A stretch of 64,000 nucleotides of DNA from Dillenia suffruticosa. Its lineage: Eukaryota; Streptophyta; Magnoliopsida; Dilleniales; Dilleniaceae. A program made the position numbers and the translations under genes. Numbering within the stretch: the stretch's first letter is position 1; each line of letters starts with the position of its first letter. Below are positions 21,782-33,963 of the stretch, one piece after another. The notes under the pieces are model-generated. The model searched no databases, was not told the origin of the DNA, and saw only the letters and a list, made by a program, of their open reading frames with translations. The DNA lies in NCBI GenBank assembly GCA_033439265.1, contig JAVTVX010000004.1:15451701-15515700 (forward strand), in the 5' to 3' direction.

Positions 21782-23788
21782 TGAATAGGATATATGACAA
21801 TTTATCGAGAATTTGAATGTTTGCAATTTATATGAGATAAGAAGGATTTATAGGGAATGAATATTATTAAAGAAACAGAGCACATGAGAAAAATGAAAAT
21901 GAAGGAAGAACAAAAAACAAATCATATGAAATTTTTATAGTGATTCCATCAAATTTGATATACGTCCACTCCAAAACTCCACCTTAATTTTCACTATTTG
22001 CAATCCAAATAGTATAACAAATTTGTTTCCAGGTGCAAGTTGAATCTTTACAATATTTCCTTACAAAATACTATTCAACCTCTCATGTGTTGTTTCTCTC
22101 TTTAAACCCCAAATCAAGAAACCTATCTCTAGTCTTTAATATTTTTGTACAGGAGCAGTGAATGAAGTTATAAATTCAAATGTAATAAACTTGATGTTCA
22201 CAAAAATAAATTTAACTAAGATATGGAAAATAGAGTATATGGCTTTGAAGTTCATATATATGTTTCAGATATTTAGTGTTTCGTTTTTCTTTCGGCACTT
22301 CTCTCTTCTTCTTTTCAAAGATTTGTAGATTAATTTATTTTATCATTTATCTCATCTATCAAGTAGCTGTTGTGGTTGGTTAGCTTTCAAACATTGGCCA
22401 TTAATGTCCATCATTAAATGTATTCCAATCGTTCCTCAATTTGCACTGAAGATTTGCTTTCCCAATGCTTGCTTATTTTCTTTAACCAATTACGTGAAGT
22501 GCTTTTGCTACATTGGGATATTAGCTCTGATTAAAATAGAAAGATTCAGTGATTCAAAAAAAGAATATGATCATTGAGTTCAAATGTGTTTCGAAATTTT
22601 AGTTTCTGACAACTTTTGGGTCGACATGTTTAAATGAGACATCGACTTGAATCCAAAAATATTATAGTGTAATTCTGTCAAAATGGGTCGATAAGATATC
22701 ATGTGGGTCGATAATTTATTGTGCTAAATCAAATAGGTAAACATACAGTTTTGAATTGGTCGATGTATACATGCATATCGACAAGATTGTGACTAGGTCG
22801 ATGTATTATATTAAGAATTTAATGAATGTCAGGTCGACAAGTTTATTCTATGCATCGACATGTTCCTATTCAAGTTGAAAATTGGTCGACGTATAAAATT
22901 AAATTGGTCGATGTGTATGTAGTTTGTCGACAGGAAGAGAGCAAGTCAATGTATGATTCAATGAGTAAACAAATATCAGGTCTTGTAACATACATCGACA
23001 TACTACTGTGCAAGTAACAATTGGTGGATCTGGTACAGAAAATTAGTCGATGTGTATTATTACGAGTCAACAAGAATCAAGATGGGTTGATGTATGTATT
23101 TCAGAAATAGAGATTAGCAGGTTGATGTGTCACTATTCATTACTTAAATTGGTTGACTTGATGAACAAATCGGTTGATGTGTTTTTAAGTATGTCGACTA
23201 GTGCAATAGTAGGTTGATGTGTGCTTTAGAGATAAGTGCCAAAATGTTGATGTGTTGTGCTGCAAGTTGATGTGTTACTATTCATAAATGAAATTGATTG
23301 ATGTATTACAGTGAATTGGCTGATATGTCACTATTCATATTGTTTTAGGTTGACATGGTTTGTGCTTAGGTCGATGTGTTGGAATGTCTTATCTATAAGA
23401 CATTTAATTTTAGGTCATTGTATCTTTTCTATATATCGACATTTCTATTCAAATTAAAAATTGGTCGACATATCACTATAAATTTGTCTACCTGACACTG
23501 TTCAGGTTGATATGTTTTTGTGTGGGTCGAAGTGTTCAGACTCACTTATTTCTATAGAAGTACTATATTTCAGGTCGACAAGAGCAACTAATAGGTCGTT
23601 GTGTGTGTATGAATATCGTGAATTGGTCAACACAGTACTTCCAATTGGTGGACCCGCTATGTAGATTGATGTGTTCCCTAGTTAGGTTTACACGAATTTC
23701 AAACTTCTGAATTTTCTTGCTATTTTTCTGATTTTCTTGAATTTTCTTTATTTCACTTTATCATCTTCAAAACTCTATTAGGTCAACA
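21782..23788 (-). repeat. COP3 3' LTR with GTCGA-motif repeat region
   Basis: A 2007-base LTR matching 41304-43321 and the solo LTR at 55580-60059. Positions 22620-23700 are filled with about fifty degenerate copies of GGTCGA(T/C)(A/G)TG at irregular spacing. The purine tract TAGGAAGAA (minus strand) adjoins its right edge. Confidence 0.88.
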
Positions 23789-24990
23789 TTCTTCCTATTT
23801 TTTATGATGACAAAACTCATAGTGCTCAATCTATAATGCTAATCCATTTGAATTCAAGCTATGACTTAGTATTGCATTTATGCATTCTGCAACTTCACAA
23901 ACATTCCATACTTATTCTATACACACTGCTCACTCACACTTTAATAAATGAGCATATCACTTAGCTATTTTTACATTTAGTATACTTAGCATGGGTTGCT
24001 TAGTACAACCTCTGTACACTTAACATTCTCCACACAAACTCTGCATCTGCATACTTACTACATACATTCAGCCACTCATATTCAGCCCATTTCGTACTTC
24101 ATACTTAGCACTTGGCACACATTCTCACAGTCTCATATTTTTCTCCCATTTTTTGTCATCAACAAAAATGTATTGTCTCCATATATACACTAGAACTACA
24201 TACTGTAGTACACTTCAGTCCCAAAAAAAAATGTTATCAGTACTGCATCAGCTCATTCTCTCTATTACTCAGTACACATTTCACAGTACAACACCCTATC
24301 ATAGCTCATCACATGCACTCATCATAAAAATGCAGACTGCATCACATTTGCACACTACATTATAGCATATTACATTTACTACATTTACTGCACATTTTAA
24401 CATCCACATTCTGCATACTTATTTGCACACTCATTTCATAGCACTTGGCAACAAGATATCAATTCTCATAATACTCGAATTTATTCCTCAGTATTTAGCT
24501 TATGCATATAATACAATTTTACTGCATATATACTCTGGTATACTAACAAACAATTTTCTATACTCCACATACTTTTTCATCAGACAGTGCACGCATATAC
24601 TTTTTATCAATCAACCAACACATAAAATCTACATTGAGACACCTCCATATATTACAGACACAAACAATATTGTTTTATCAAGGGTAGCAAGAAGTAGAAT
24701 AGATTATCCACGCATTAGTAGTAGATGAACAAATATACAAGAAACTGAAAAGTTGCATTCAAAAGCAAGTTTGCTCATCTAAAAAATCCAAGAGCATAAA
24801 AAGTAAGGATAAAATAAGTAAGAACATAACAAAATCCTATACTATTGAAGGTTTGGGGTCTTCTTGGATTTACCTTTTTCTTTGACCAAGAAGTTTACTT
24901 TTTCTTTGACTCATTCAAACTCTATTTTGACAAGGCAACTCATTTGGCCTATGAATGTTTGCCTTCTCTCAATATTTTACAATTTGTCCC
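23789..24990. other. COP3 non-coding spacer before the 3' LTR
   Basis: Low-complexity, C/T- and A-rich on the plus strand with recurring CATACTTA, CACACT and TTCTGCA words. No convincing frame on either strand. This is the position where SIRE-like elements carry a long non-coding stretch. Confidence 0.5.
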
Positions 24991-24999
24991 AAATCATTT

Positions 25000-25675
25000 C
25001 TAGGGTGATTGGTTATATGCTTGAGGTCTCTCCTTCTTCAGTCATTCTTTCTTTCCTCAGAGCATTTTTAGTGTTATCCTTAGCTTCATCATCAATTTCT
25101 TTAACATGTCTCTTGCTTGCTCCTCCTTTCCTTACCCATTCGCCTTTACTATTGCACAACCATCTAGCTCTCAATATAAAAGATGCATTGATAGCATTCT
25201 TCTCACTCAACTCAATTAAAGTGTCCTTTTCTAATTCCACTTGATTTTTGGATAAAATGTCAATGATCATGTTAGCATAAGACAACAAGGAGCTCTCAGA
25301 CCTATGACAAATACCATAAAACGAGGGACAATGTAATGCAAACCAGGATTTTTCCCATTCATAATGCATGTCATTAACTAAAAGTCCTCTCTTGATATTG
25401 TAGTCTAGTTCCCTTCTCTCAGTCTCAATACATAAGAGACAATCAAATGTAAAATTCATTCATGAAAGCCAACCTTTGTGGCACTTGTGTTCACAACATT
25501 TATGTTTTCATCACCATAGACAATCCTTGCATTTTCTAAATAACCAGATTTCATGTAGAGTTCACACTTGTCATAGGAGACCCATATAATACCATTTTTC
25601 TCACATATATTCCTAGGTGTGACCTTAATCTTCTTATTATTTCTCCTTATTTTCTCCCCTTTGTCATCCAAGGGT
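25000..25675 (-). pseudogene. COP3 extra ORF, C-terminal part (function unknown)
   Basis: Two minus-strand frames, 25671-25456 (71 residues) and 25459-25013 (148 residues), overlap by four bases and are probably one frame broken by a shift. The first has a basic RRNNKKIKVTPRN segment. The second is rich in Glu, Lys and Arg towards its end and has conserved-looking blocks WFALHCPSFYG and NASFILRARWLC. Position near the 3' LTR matches the third (env-like or plant-transposon-protein) frame of SIRE-type elements, but no membrane or signal segment is seen. The N-terminal part lies beyond GYP2 at about 36653-37559. Confidence 0.5.
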
Positions 25676-26171
25676 GTGGCACAAAGTAACCCAAGCTTAA
25701 GTTCAGTTACCTATTATCATGGAACTAAACTCCCGCTGAAATTATGTCTTGATTCACATAGCATTACGTTCCCTTTAAACCTATTGTCAAGCAATTGTTA
25801 GGAAGCTAATAGGCCATTATATTACAGCAATAACAAGTTAGAGTATTTAAAGCTTTTTACTCATAACAGCATTGAATTAATAATATAGGAAAGGTTCTAT
25901 AATACCCTCTTGCATTCTTATTCAAGTTACTAAAGCTAGTAAGCTAAACTTATTGTTTCTATCTATCGTTATATAATGCCTATCTATATACTCTCTCTTT
26001 CAACCATTAGTCATTACCATGCAGATACATTCAACCATCAAACATGTTTCTCAGACTTGACATGGACATTTGTCTCCTTAGAACATGTCATTACTATATG
26101 CCTTAGATTTCACAGTTTTTCTTCCTTCTCTATGCGAATTAAACATTTATACATTCATTCAATACAGAAAA
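25676..26171. other. COP3 internal DNA left of the GYP2 insertion
   Basis: Continuation of the COP3 extra-frame region without a clear open frame. It ends in GAAAA (26167-26171), the left copy of the GYP2 target duplication. Confidence 0.5.
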
Positions 26172-28802
26172 TGTAACACCAACACTACGATGTCAGTACT
26201 ATTGTACTTCTATTCAAGAATTAAATAAAAATATTTTTCAGTTATATATATAGAGAAATTTTTATTTATTTTAATTTTTGATTTTGGGAGTTTTAAATCA
26301 AAATTTTTGATATATATATATATATATATATAATATCCGTATTACCGATTTGAGATATACCATATTTTGTTAAAAATTGGAACCTTAAAAGAAAAAAAAA
26401 AGATGAGGAGGAAAACACAGCGTTTTGCCCAAACCGTTGCGTTTTTCCCACCAAATTGGATTAGGGCTTTAAGCCCTAATCTCTCTCTCTCCCTTTCTCC
26501 CTCTCACTATCGCTCTCTCTCTCTCTTCGGCTCCGCCACCCTCTGCCGCTCTCTCTCCGCTGCTCCTCCCTCCCGCGAGCACAGCCATCCCGCGAGCGTG
26601 CCGCAGCGCGAGCTTCCCCAAGCGAGTGCACCGCAGCGTGTGACCTTCCAAGCGTGCGCGCCTCAGCCCGCAAGCGTGCCAGCCCGCGAGCCCGTGATAG
26701 CCAAGCTGAAGCCCAAACCGCAATCATCAACCGACTCCCAAACCCTAGGTTGTGGCTTTTTCACTGCAGGTAACAGCTGCGTTGGTTGTAGTTCTAGGGT
26801 TTGGTGCTTAGAATTTGAGTTAGTTGCTAACATAGTTTCAAATGTGTAAATATTACAGGTTTTAGACCAATTCGACGGGTGAACGAAAGATAGGTCGAGA
26901 TTTGAGGAACCCTAAGTGAGAGAAATGCAATCATTTCAATATTTGAATTGATTATGTCGAATTTATGTCGAATTTAGAATCAGAAGCTATATTCATATAT
27001 ATTTTGAAATATGTTTAATTCGAGAAAAATTAGGAAAAATGAGAAATATTAGAAATTTGATCATTTGTGAGCCAAATGATTCGAAATTGATAAAACGAGA
27101 ATCTAGAAAGGAGGTTGTGTAAATTTAGGGTTGTATTAAATTGGAAAGAAAAATTAAAAATCCCTTATTAGGCTTTTTTTAATATTAAATTGTGATGATT
27201 TGATTAGAAAAATCTTTTTGGAGACTCGAGAAGTCAGATTGGATTTATTTTGAAAATGGGGGGTGACTACCCTCTCTATAAAAATGAGTGGAACTCTAAT
27301 CTCTTGCATGAAATAGTAAAACTTGTTTCTGCCGTGTTTTCCATAAAACATATTTTCGATATGCATCGACTCGACATATGATATTAAATTTCAAAACTTG
27401 TTTTGTGACATTTGGAGTGTCGTAAATTTATATTTCCGATGACTATGCATCCATGATTTGAAATAAAATGATATTGTGCCATTATTTGTGAACTAGATAT
27501 GCTTTCTATTCTATCGTCGCATTGACATGGATTTGAAATGATTTGATAATTGTATTGGCACACTGGTTTAAAATATTTTGATGATCTGTATGAGTTGGGT
27601 GCCCATTTGTGATGAGATGATCTGTATAGGTCGGGTGCCCACTTGTGATAAGATAATATTTTTTGATAAATTTCGTAGCTACGAAGGGCATTTGTAGAGG
27701 TACCAGGTTGCCCCGATACGCTTCTGTAGGAGGTATCCACAAACGTCATATGTCTAATGGCTATAGGCGCGGCCGGTTGAACCCACGTAAGGGGGAAGAC
27801 GTGTGTGACGCACCGTCTAGCACCAAACAGGAACCTATACACGATGATGAGCTAGCCCCAGCGAACTCATGGCTAACGTCGGGGTAGAGAATGACTTTTG
27901 AAATTTATGCATAATAAAACCCCCGATACTCCTATCCTTGGTAATTGTTGACCCTTGCCAGGATCATTTTTTGCTTACTCTAATAATACTTGATTTTGAA
28001 TGGATACATATATGCTTGATATCGTGTGATTGATTAAATGATTTCAAATTGCTAAACATATCATGTTTTACTATGAAATGTAAATTATTCTTAACGAATA
28101 ATGTTGTTTGACACTCCAATGGTTCAACCACACTATTTATGCTTGATATTAATCCCCTTACTCACTGGGTATCTTTCCTGATACTCACTCTTCTCCTTAC
28201 CTTCCTCAGACAGGATTATTATGCTAGAGCGACGTTACAGGCTCTAGAGGTTTTTGTAGCATATTGATGGATTCGGTATTCACGAAGGCGATATTTAATT
28301 TAAATAAAAATTTGAAATCCTTATTTTATTTTGACCCTGCGAGGTCATGATACTAAGATCTGTAGTTGGCCGTGTACATTTATATGGGATGACTGTATAA
28401 ATTATGGACATTGTTTGGGAAACTCTAACATTTTACTTGCATTGAGGCACCTATAAGTATTTAAAAATTTTTACTTGAGAAATTGTTGTACATTGTATAA
28501 ACTTTAGGGCTACTCGGTGTGGTAGCTGCTCATGCTCTAGTTGAGCATGACAGTAGAGGTCTGTGGCTAGAACTGTTAGTAATTAAAAAGCCTTGCGTTG
28601 TCGTGGTTGTTTGCTGTGGTTTGGTTCATTGTCTTGAGGTCGGGATTTTATTTGATTGACAGGATGTTTGTGAATTATACAGGTCAAATTGTACTTGGCA
28701 GACCTCCAAAATATGAGGAGATTTTGTCTGATTTTTTATAAAAATACAGTCGGCATCCAGGGTAACGGGAAGCTGCTCACACCCCCGGTTCGGGACGTGA
28801 TA
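26172..28802 (+). repeat. GYP2 5' LTR
   Basis: Contains a TA microsatellite (26312-26334) and a pyrimidine (CT)n stretch followed by a GC-rich block (26480-26720), which recurs at 34261-34560 of the partner. The GC-rich part lies after a possible promoter and may be the transcribed R region. Open frames inside it are not genes. Confidence 0.93.
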
Positions 28803-28809
28803 GTTCTAT

Positions 28810-28822
28810 TGGTATCAAAGTG
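28810..28822 (+). other. GYP2 primer-binding site
   Basis: TGGTATCAAAGTG, seven bases after the 5' LTR; a variant of the TGGTATCAGAGC complement to initiator Met tRNA. Confidence 0.8.
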
Positions 28823-29100
28823 TCTAGGTTAGAGAAAAGATAGTAGTAAAAGTCTTCCCAAATATATTAAAAGTTCTCAATGCATTAGACAATTTCATAC
28901 AGTCATTTAAAGTCTCATACTTGACCATAGGCATATAAATTCATCCATTTTAGGGGGTTAGATACATAATGCATCTAACCATTATTTCGCATTCAAATGC
29001 TTTGATTTATAACTCAAATTCTTTTTGGGGGGTTAGTTACTATTAACTAACCATAATTCTTGATTTCTACCTAATAAAAAGATACTCTTTTTATAGAATT

Positions 29101-30320
29101 ATGCCACCTAGACATGGTAGGCGCAGTGCTAGAGTCGCACCACCCGAGAGTCCCCCAGTACCCAATGTACCTAGGGCACCCGAGGCTCCATGTGTACCAG
29201 AGGATACTTCCTCTACTCGAGCATGCTCACCAGCGCCTAGCACCTCCACCGACTATTACAGTTGAGATTTCTCCACCACCACTTGATGCCTTGAGGCAAT
29301 GGCAGGAGTGGTACAGTAGATATGGGGCGCAGATGCCACCACCTCCACTACAGACTCCAGCGACCGCACCTGCGGCCGTACCTACACCTACGGCACCGAT
29401 TCCTCCTTCAGTGGCCGGTCCTTTTGTTTCTACTCCGACCGATGAGACATCGGTTACTTTAAGGTGCATCCTTGAGCTTACTCAGTTGGTGAAAGAGTCT
29501 CGACAGCTCGGATGCACAGACTTTTCAGGATCTAGTGATGCAGTAGCGACGAAGCACTGGATCAATAGGACTCACAGGATCCTTACTGATTTGGGGTTGA
29601 TAGAGGAGCTCAAGTTGAGAGTTGCTGAGAGACTCCTCGATAGAGATGCTCTCTCGTGGTAGGAGGCTATCTGTGATAGTGCTACGCAGACCCTGCGGTG
29701 GGAGGACTTTCTACACGAGTTTGACTGCAGGTATTTCACCCTATTCCAGCAAGATCGTATGAGGATGGCGTTTCTACACTTATGCCAAGGGATTAGGTCA
29801 GTCTTAGAGTACGAGGCTGAGCTTAGTCAACTAGCGGCCTTTGTCCCCGACATGACTACACCAACTCAGATGAGGTTAAAGCTTGAAGATGGCCTCCAAT
29901 TGAGTATCAAAAAGTATATGAAGGTGACTCCCTTTTTTACACTATCAGAGATAATTGATTCAGCATATCGGGTAGAGGAGATCGTTTGAACTGAGGCTAG
30001 GTAGAGAAAGAGTCACCAGAAGAGGAAGACTGGATCACCGGGTGGACAGTCTTCGAAGAGGGGTTGAGGTTTTGGACATCCCGGGGGTTCTTTCAGCTTC
30101 AGACCAGCAAGACTGAGACAGGGATCTCGACCACAGGGTTTTGGGGTACCAGCCCCTAATATCTCTACACAGTCTACTACATAGAGACAGCCTTTTTGCC
30201 GTAGATGTGGCGGCCACCATGCCTTTGGGGCATGTAGAGTACTAGTTACTTGCTTCCAGTATGGGAAGCAAGGTCACATTAAGAGTATTTGCCCAGAGTT
30301 AGGTCGAGGAGGATAGACTT
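29101..30320 (+). pseudogene. GYP2 gag (broken)
   Basis: The likely start is ATG 29101 (MPPRHGRR). After a frameshift the frame 29114-29662 carries proline-rich sequence and the gag core (WINRTHRILTDLGL, RVAERLLDRDALSW). A TAG at 29660-29662 interrupts it, and 29759-29989 continues (YEAELSQLAAFVPDM, FTLSEIIDSAYRVEEI). The zinc knuckle near 30260-30297 reads CFQYGKQGHIKSIC: the second Cys of CCHC is Tyr. The protein would coat the RNA genome; this copy is inactive. Confidence 0.85.
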
Positions 30321-30539
30321 CTCAGGGTCGTACTAGTACTTCTGGCATAGGGCAGCAGGGGGCACCTGCGCACTCAGCTCTTACAGCTCCTCAGACTACA
30401 GCCGGGAGTAATAGTGTCAGGACCGTCGCGACAGTAGCCTAGGGCCCAAGCTCGCGTGTTTGCGATGACATAGGAGGACGCACCGGCAAACCCTGATATT
30501 ATTATGGGTAATTTTCCCGTAAACCCCTCAGTGTAGTAT

Positions 30540-30705
30540 TTTAGTTGTACTCTCTTTTTGAGATTTTGTATAACATGATGTAGATATATAGTTTTGACTA
30601 GTTAAAGTTTTAAAAACTTAACTAGTTAGATATATATATATAAAGATGTCTATTTTTCTTCGCATTTTAGATACCTTTAATCTTTTTCTTACCTTTAGGT
30701 ACCAT
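30540..30705. repeat. AT-rich insert with inverted repeat between GYP2 gag and protease
   Basis: About 165 bases that do not fit the Gag-Pol frame. An imperfect palindrome at about 30583-30640 (arms ACTAGTTAAAGTTTT and AAAAACTTAACTAGT) is followed by TA repeats. It could be a tiny MITE or expanded simple sequence; no clear target duplication was found. Confidence 0.45.
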
Positions 30706-31351
30706 GCGAATATTCGATATCGACGTCCGTATTCTCATAGATACCGGGTCAAATTTTTCATATGTGAGCGACACGTTCGCTAGCCATTCTAATAGGCCTC
30801 TCTCGCCACTTGATGAGGAGATTATGACAGTTACTCCTCTAGATAAGCATATCATTCGAGATACAGTCTATAGGTGCTGTGAGGTCGGTATTGGGGAGGC
30901 AATATTGGAGGCAGATCTGATTCCGCTCCCTATCACGGATTTTGATGCCATCTTAGGGATGGATTGGCTGAGTTTACATCGGGTTTTCATGGATTGTTAC
31001 ACGTACGAAGTTGAGTTTTGGAGGTTCGGTCAGCCGCCGTTAGTATTCCGGGGCAAGAGACGAGTATTGCCCCGCAGTATTATATCTGTTATGAAGGCCA
31101 GACGCTTGGTACGCCGTGGTTGTGCAGCTTATCTGGCTTATGTTGTCGACACCACCGTTGAGGGACCGAGACTTGAAGATATCCCTGTGGTGCAGGAGTT
31201 TCTTGATGTGATCCCCGAGAAGCTTCCCGGATTACCACCAGTTCGGGAGTTCAATTTCGAGATTGATCTAGTATCGGGGACCAATCCTATTTCTATTTCA
31301 CCATACAGAATGACGCCTGCTGAACTAAAAGAGTTTAAGATTCAGTTGTAA
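30704..31351 (+). pseudogene. GYP2 protease and start of RT
   Basis: A 215-codon frame with the retropepsin active site LIDTGSNFSYVS (Asp13-Thr-Gly) and the second block ILGMDWLS. It then passes into the RT N-terminus (FLDVIPEKLPGLPPVREFNFEIDLV, PISISPYRMTPAELKEFK). It ends at TAA where the family normally continues, probably a CAA to TAA change. The ATG shown is arbitrary, since the domain is part of a polyprotein. Confidence 0.87.
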
Positions 31352-32720
31352 GAACTTCTAAACAAGGGATTTATACGCCCAAACACGTCACCCTGGAGTA
31401 TTTCGGTGTTATTAGTAAAGAAGAAAGATGGTACATTTCGGCTTTGTGTAGATTATAGATAGTTGAACAAAGCCACCATAAAAAAATATATATCCCGTGC
31501 CACGTATAGATGATTTGTTTGATCAGCTACAGGGAGCTACGGTTTTCTCAAAACTTGATCTCCGTTCGGGTTATCATCAGTTAAGGATTTGGGCCGGAGA
31601 TGTGCCCAAGATAGCCTTTCGCACCCGATACGGCCACTATGAGTTTTTAGTCATGCCGTTTGGGTTGACTAATGCCCCATCTTCTTTTATGGATTTGATG
31701 AACCGAGTCTTCCATGATTTCTTGGATCGATTTGTCTTCGTATTTATCAATGACATCTTGGTGTATTCACGGAGTGATGAAGATCATGTTCAGCATCTTC
31801 AGGTGGCATTACAGATACTCCGTGAGAAGCAGTTATATGCCAAATTCTCGAAATGTGAGTTTTGGCTGAGACAGATAGGATTTTTGGGGGTACATTGTCT
31901 CCGCGAAAGGTATTTATGTTGATCCGCAAAAGATTGAGGCTATATTGAAGTGGGAGCAGCCATAGATAGTTACAAAAATTCGTAGTTTTCTCGGTTTAGC
32001 CGGGTATTATCATCGATTTGTAAAGTGATTTTCCAAGATAGCTGCTCCATTATCTAAATTGACCCGGAAGGGGTTCAAGTTTGTTTGGGATGACCGTTGT
32101 GAGGCGAGCTTTTAGGAGCTCAAACAATGGTTGACATCTGCTCTTATTTTAGCCCTTCCCACTAATAGTCGGGAATATACAGTGTATAGTGATACTAGCC
32201 GACATGGATTGGGTTGTGTTCTGATGCAGGATGGTTGGGTCATTGCATATACTTCTCGGCAGTTGAAGAAGCATAAGTTGAACTACCCGATGCACGATCT
32301 TGAGTTGGCCGTCATAGTCTTTGCCTTGAACATATGACGACATTACTTATATAGGGTGACTTATAGGGGATTCGCGGATCACAAAAGTCTAAAGTACTTG
32401 TTCACCCAGCGGGAGTTGAATCTCAGACAGAGGAGATGGTTAGAGTTATTGAAAGACTATGACCTTATCATTGATTACTCTCCGGGAAAGGCAAATGTGG
32501 TGGCAGATGCATTGAGCCGAAAGTCATTATCCTCCTTTTCTCCCTCTACTATAACAGAGAGTGCTTATCTCTCTTGCTTGATGGTACTTTGTACAGTTGG
32601 AATCAGTTTGACTAGTGATGATCAAGGAGCACTACTAGCTCGATTTGAGGTGAGATCGATTTTGCTTGATCACATCAAAGAGATGGGTCAGATGAGGAAC
32701 TCTAGAGTATTCTAAAGATC
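31352..32720 (+). pseudogene. GYP2 RT and RNase H, RT active site changed
   Basis: RT continues through [13 protein letters not shown], a TAG, then frame 31497-31922 ([35 protein letters not shown]). The catalytic box reads FINDILVYS, so the first Asp of the usual (Y/F)xDD pair is Asn. Frames 32131-32337 and 32356-32715 hold RNase H ([45 protein letters not shown]). Several stops interrupt the region. Confidence 0.88.
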
Positions 32721-33450
32721 AGCAAAGGCGAGAGTGGAGACTTCTGAGTTCGCGATGACGGACTAGTTGTATACAGTGAGCAGATTTGCATTCCCCCGAC
32801 AGCGATCTTCGTTGGGCTATTCTTGAGGAGGCTCATTCCTCCGCTTATGCCTTGCATCCGGGCGGCACGAAAATATATCGGACTATCCGAGATAGTTATT
32901 GGTAGCCTGGGATAAAAAGGGAGATCGCAAATTTTGTGGCTACATGTTTAGTTTGCCAGCAGGTGAAGGTCGAACATCAGCAGCCGGTTGGTACATTGTA
33001 GCCCCTCCCCATTCCTGAGTGAGTGGAAGTGAGAACATATCACGATGGATTTTGTGATGGGACTACCTCGGACTTCAGCACGGCATGACGCCGTATGGGT
33101 GATTGTAGATAGACTTACGAAATCTATGCACTTCATTGCTATTCGTGCTGATTTCATGGTCAGTCAGAGAGGACCATTCAGACCCTTGAGGACATGCTGA
33201 GAGCATGTATGATGGATTTCTGGGGTAATTGGGATCGACACATTCCGTTGGTCGAATTTGCATATAATAATAGTTATCGGCCAGTATAGGGATGCCCCCA
33301 TATGAGTCACTGTATGACAGGAAGTGCTGCACCCTGATATACTGGGATGAGGTCAGAGAGCTACGTCTCAGCAGTGTCAAGTTAATTGAGGAAACAAAGG
33401 ATAAAGTTAAGGTCATCCGTGAGCGGATGAAAGCCGCCTAGGACTGACAG
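32721..33450 (+). pseudogene. GYP2 integrase with deleted core
   Basis: The zinc-finger end (TCLVCQQVKVEHQQPVG, about 32940-32985) and the first catalytic Asp in TMDFVMGLP (about 33040-33060) are present. After IRADFMVSQ the sequence jumps to the [16 protein letters not shown] region downstream of the catalytic Glu. The segment with the second Asp and the Glu is missing at about 33150-33172. Integration by this copy's enzyme is impossible. Confidence 0.82.
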
Positions 33451-33501
33451 AAGGCATATGTCGATCGTAGACGGCGACCTCTTGAGTTTGCTATTAGAGA
33501 T

Positions 33502-33915
33502 ATGGTTTTCTTGAGAATATCTTCTTGGAAGGGAGTTATACGGTTCAGACAGTGGGGCAAGTTGAGCCCCAGATATATTGGATCTTTCCATATCCTTGAG
33601 AGGGTCGGGAGTGTAGCATACAGATTGGAGCTGCCAGATGAACTATCCCGTATTCATGACGTCTTCTATATCTCAGTACTCAGGAAGTACTTGGCCGATC
33701 CTTCTCATGTGCTTAAGCCTCCACCTGTTGAGTTACGAGAGAACCTTAGTCTTCCAGTTCAGCCCATGGCTATTATAGATCAGCAGGTCAGAAAGTTGCG
33801 GAGCAAGAAAGTTTCATTGGTTAGAGTTTTGTGGAAGAGTGACAAGGTCGAGGAGGAGATCTGGGAGTCCGAAGAGGCTATTAGGAGACAGTACCCCCAT
33901 TTGTTTACTGTTTAG
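33502..33915 (+). pseudogene. GYP2 integrase C-terminus with chromodomain
   Basis: Open frame of 137 codons with the GKLSPRYIGSFHILERVG block, the DVFYISVLRKY box and a chromodomain-like end (ILVLWKS-type region, EEEIWESEEAIRRQYPHLF). The last residues are characteristic of Tekay/Del chromoviruses. A purine-rich tract GGGGGTTAGAAAA follows just before the 3' LTR. Confidence 0.87.
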
Positions 33916-33963
33916 TCTCCTTTTAGTTTCGAGAACGAAACTTGTTTTTAGGGGGTTAGAAAA

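Noticed and set aside
22620..23700. Array of short repeats as a CRISPR or centromeric satellite
   Set aside because: Spacing is irregular, spacers are not unique inserts, the DNA is plant nuclear, and the motifs lie strictly within LTR boundaries in all three copies.
23996..24728. Overlapping Ser/Thr/His-rich frames
   Set aside because: They come from low-complexity CACATT/TACTTA words in the COP3 spacer, open in more than one phase.
26367..26849. 160-codon frame with Ser/Leu/Pro repeats
   Set aside because: It lies in the transcribed part of the GYP2 LTR, arises from (CT)n and GC repeats, and is not conserved in frame in the other LTR.
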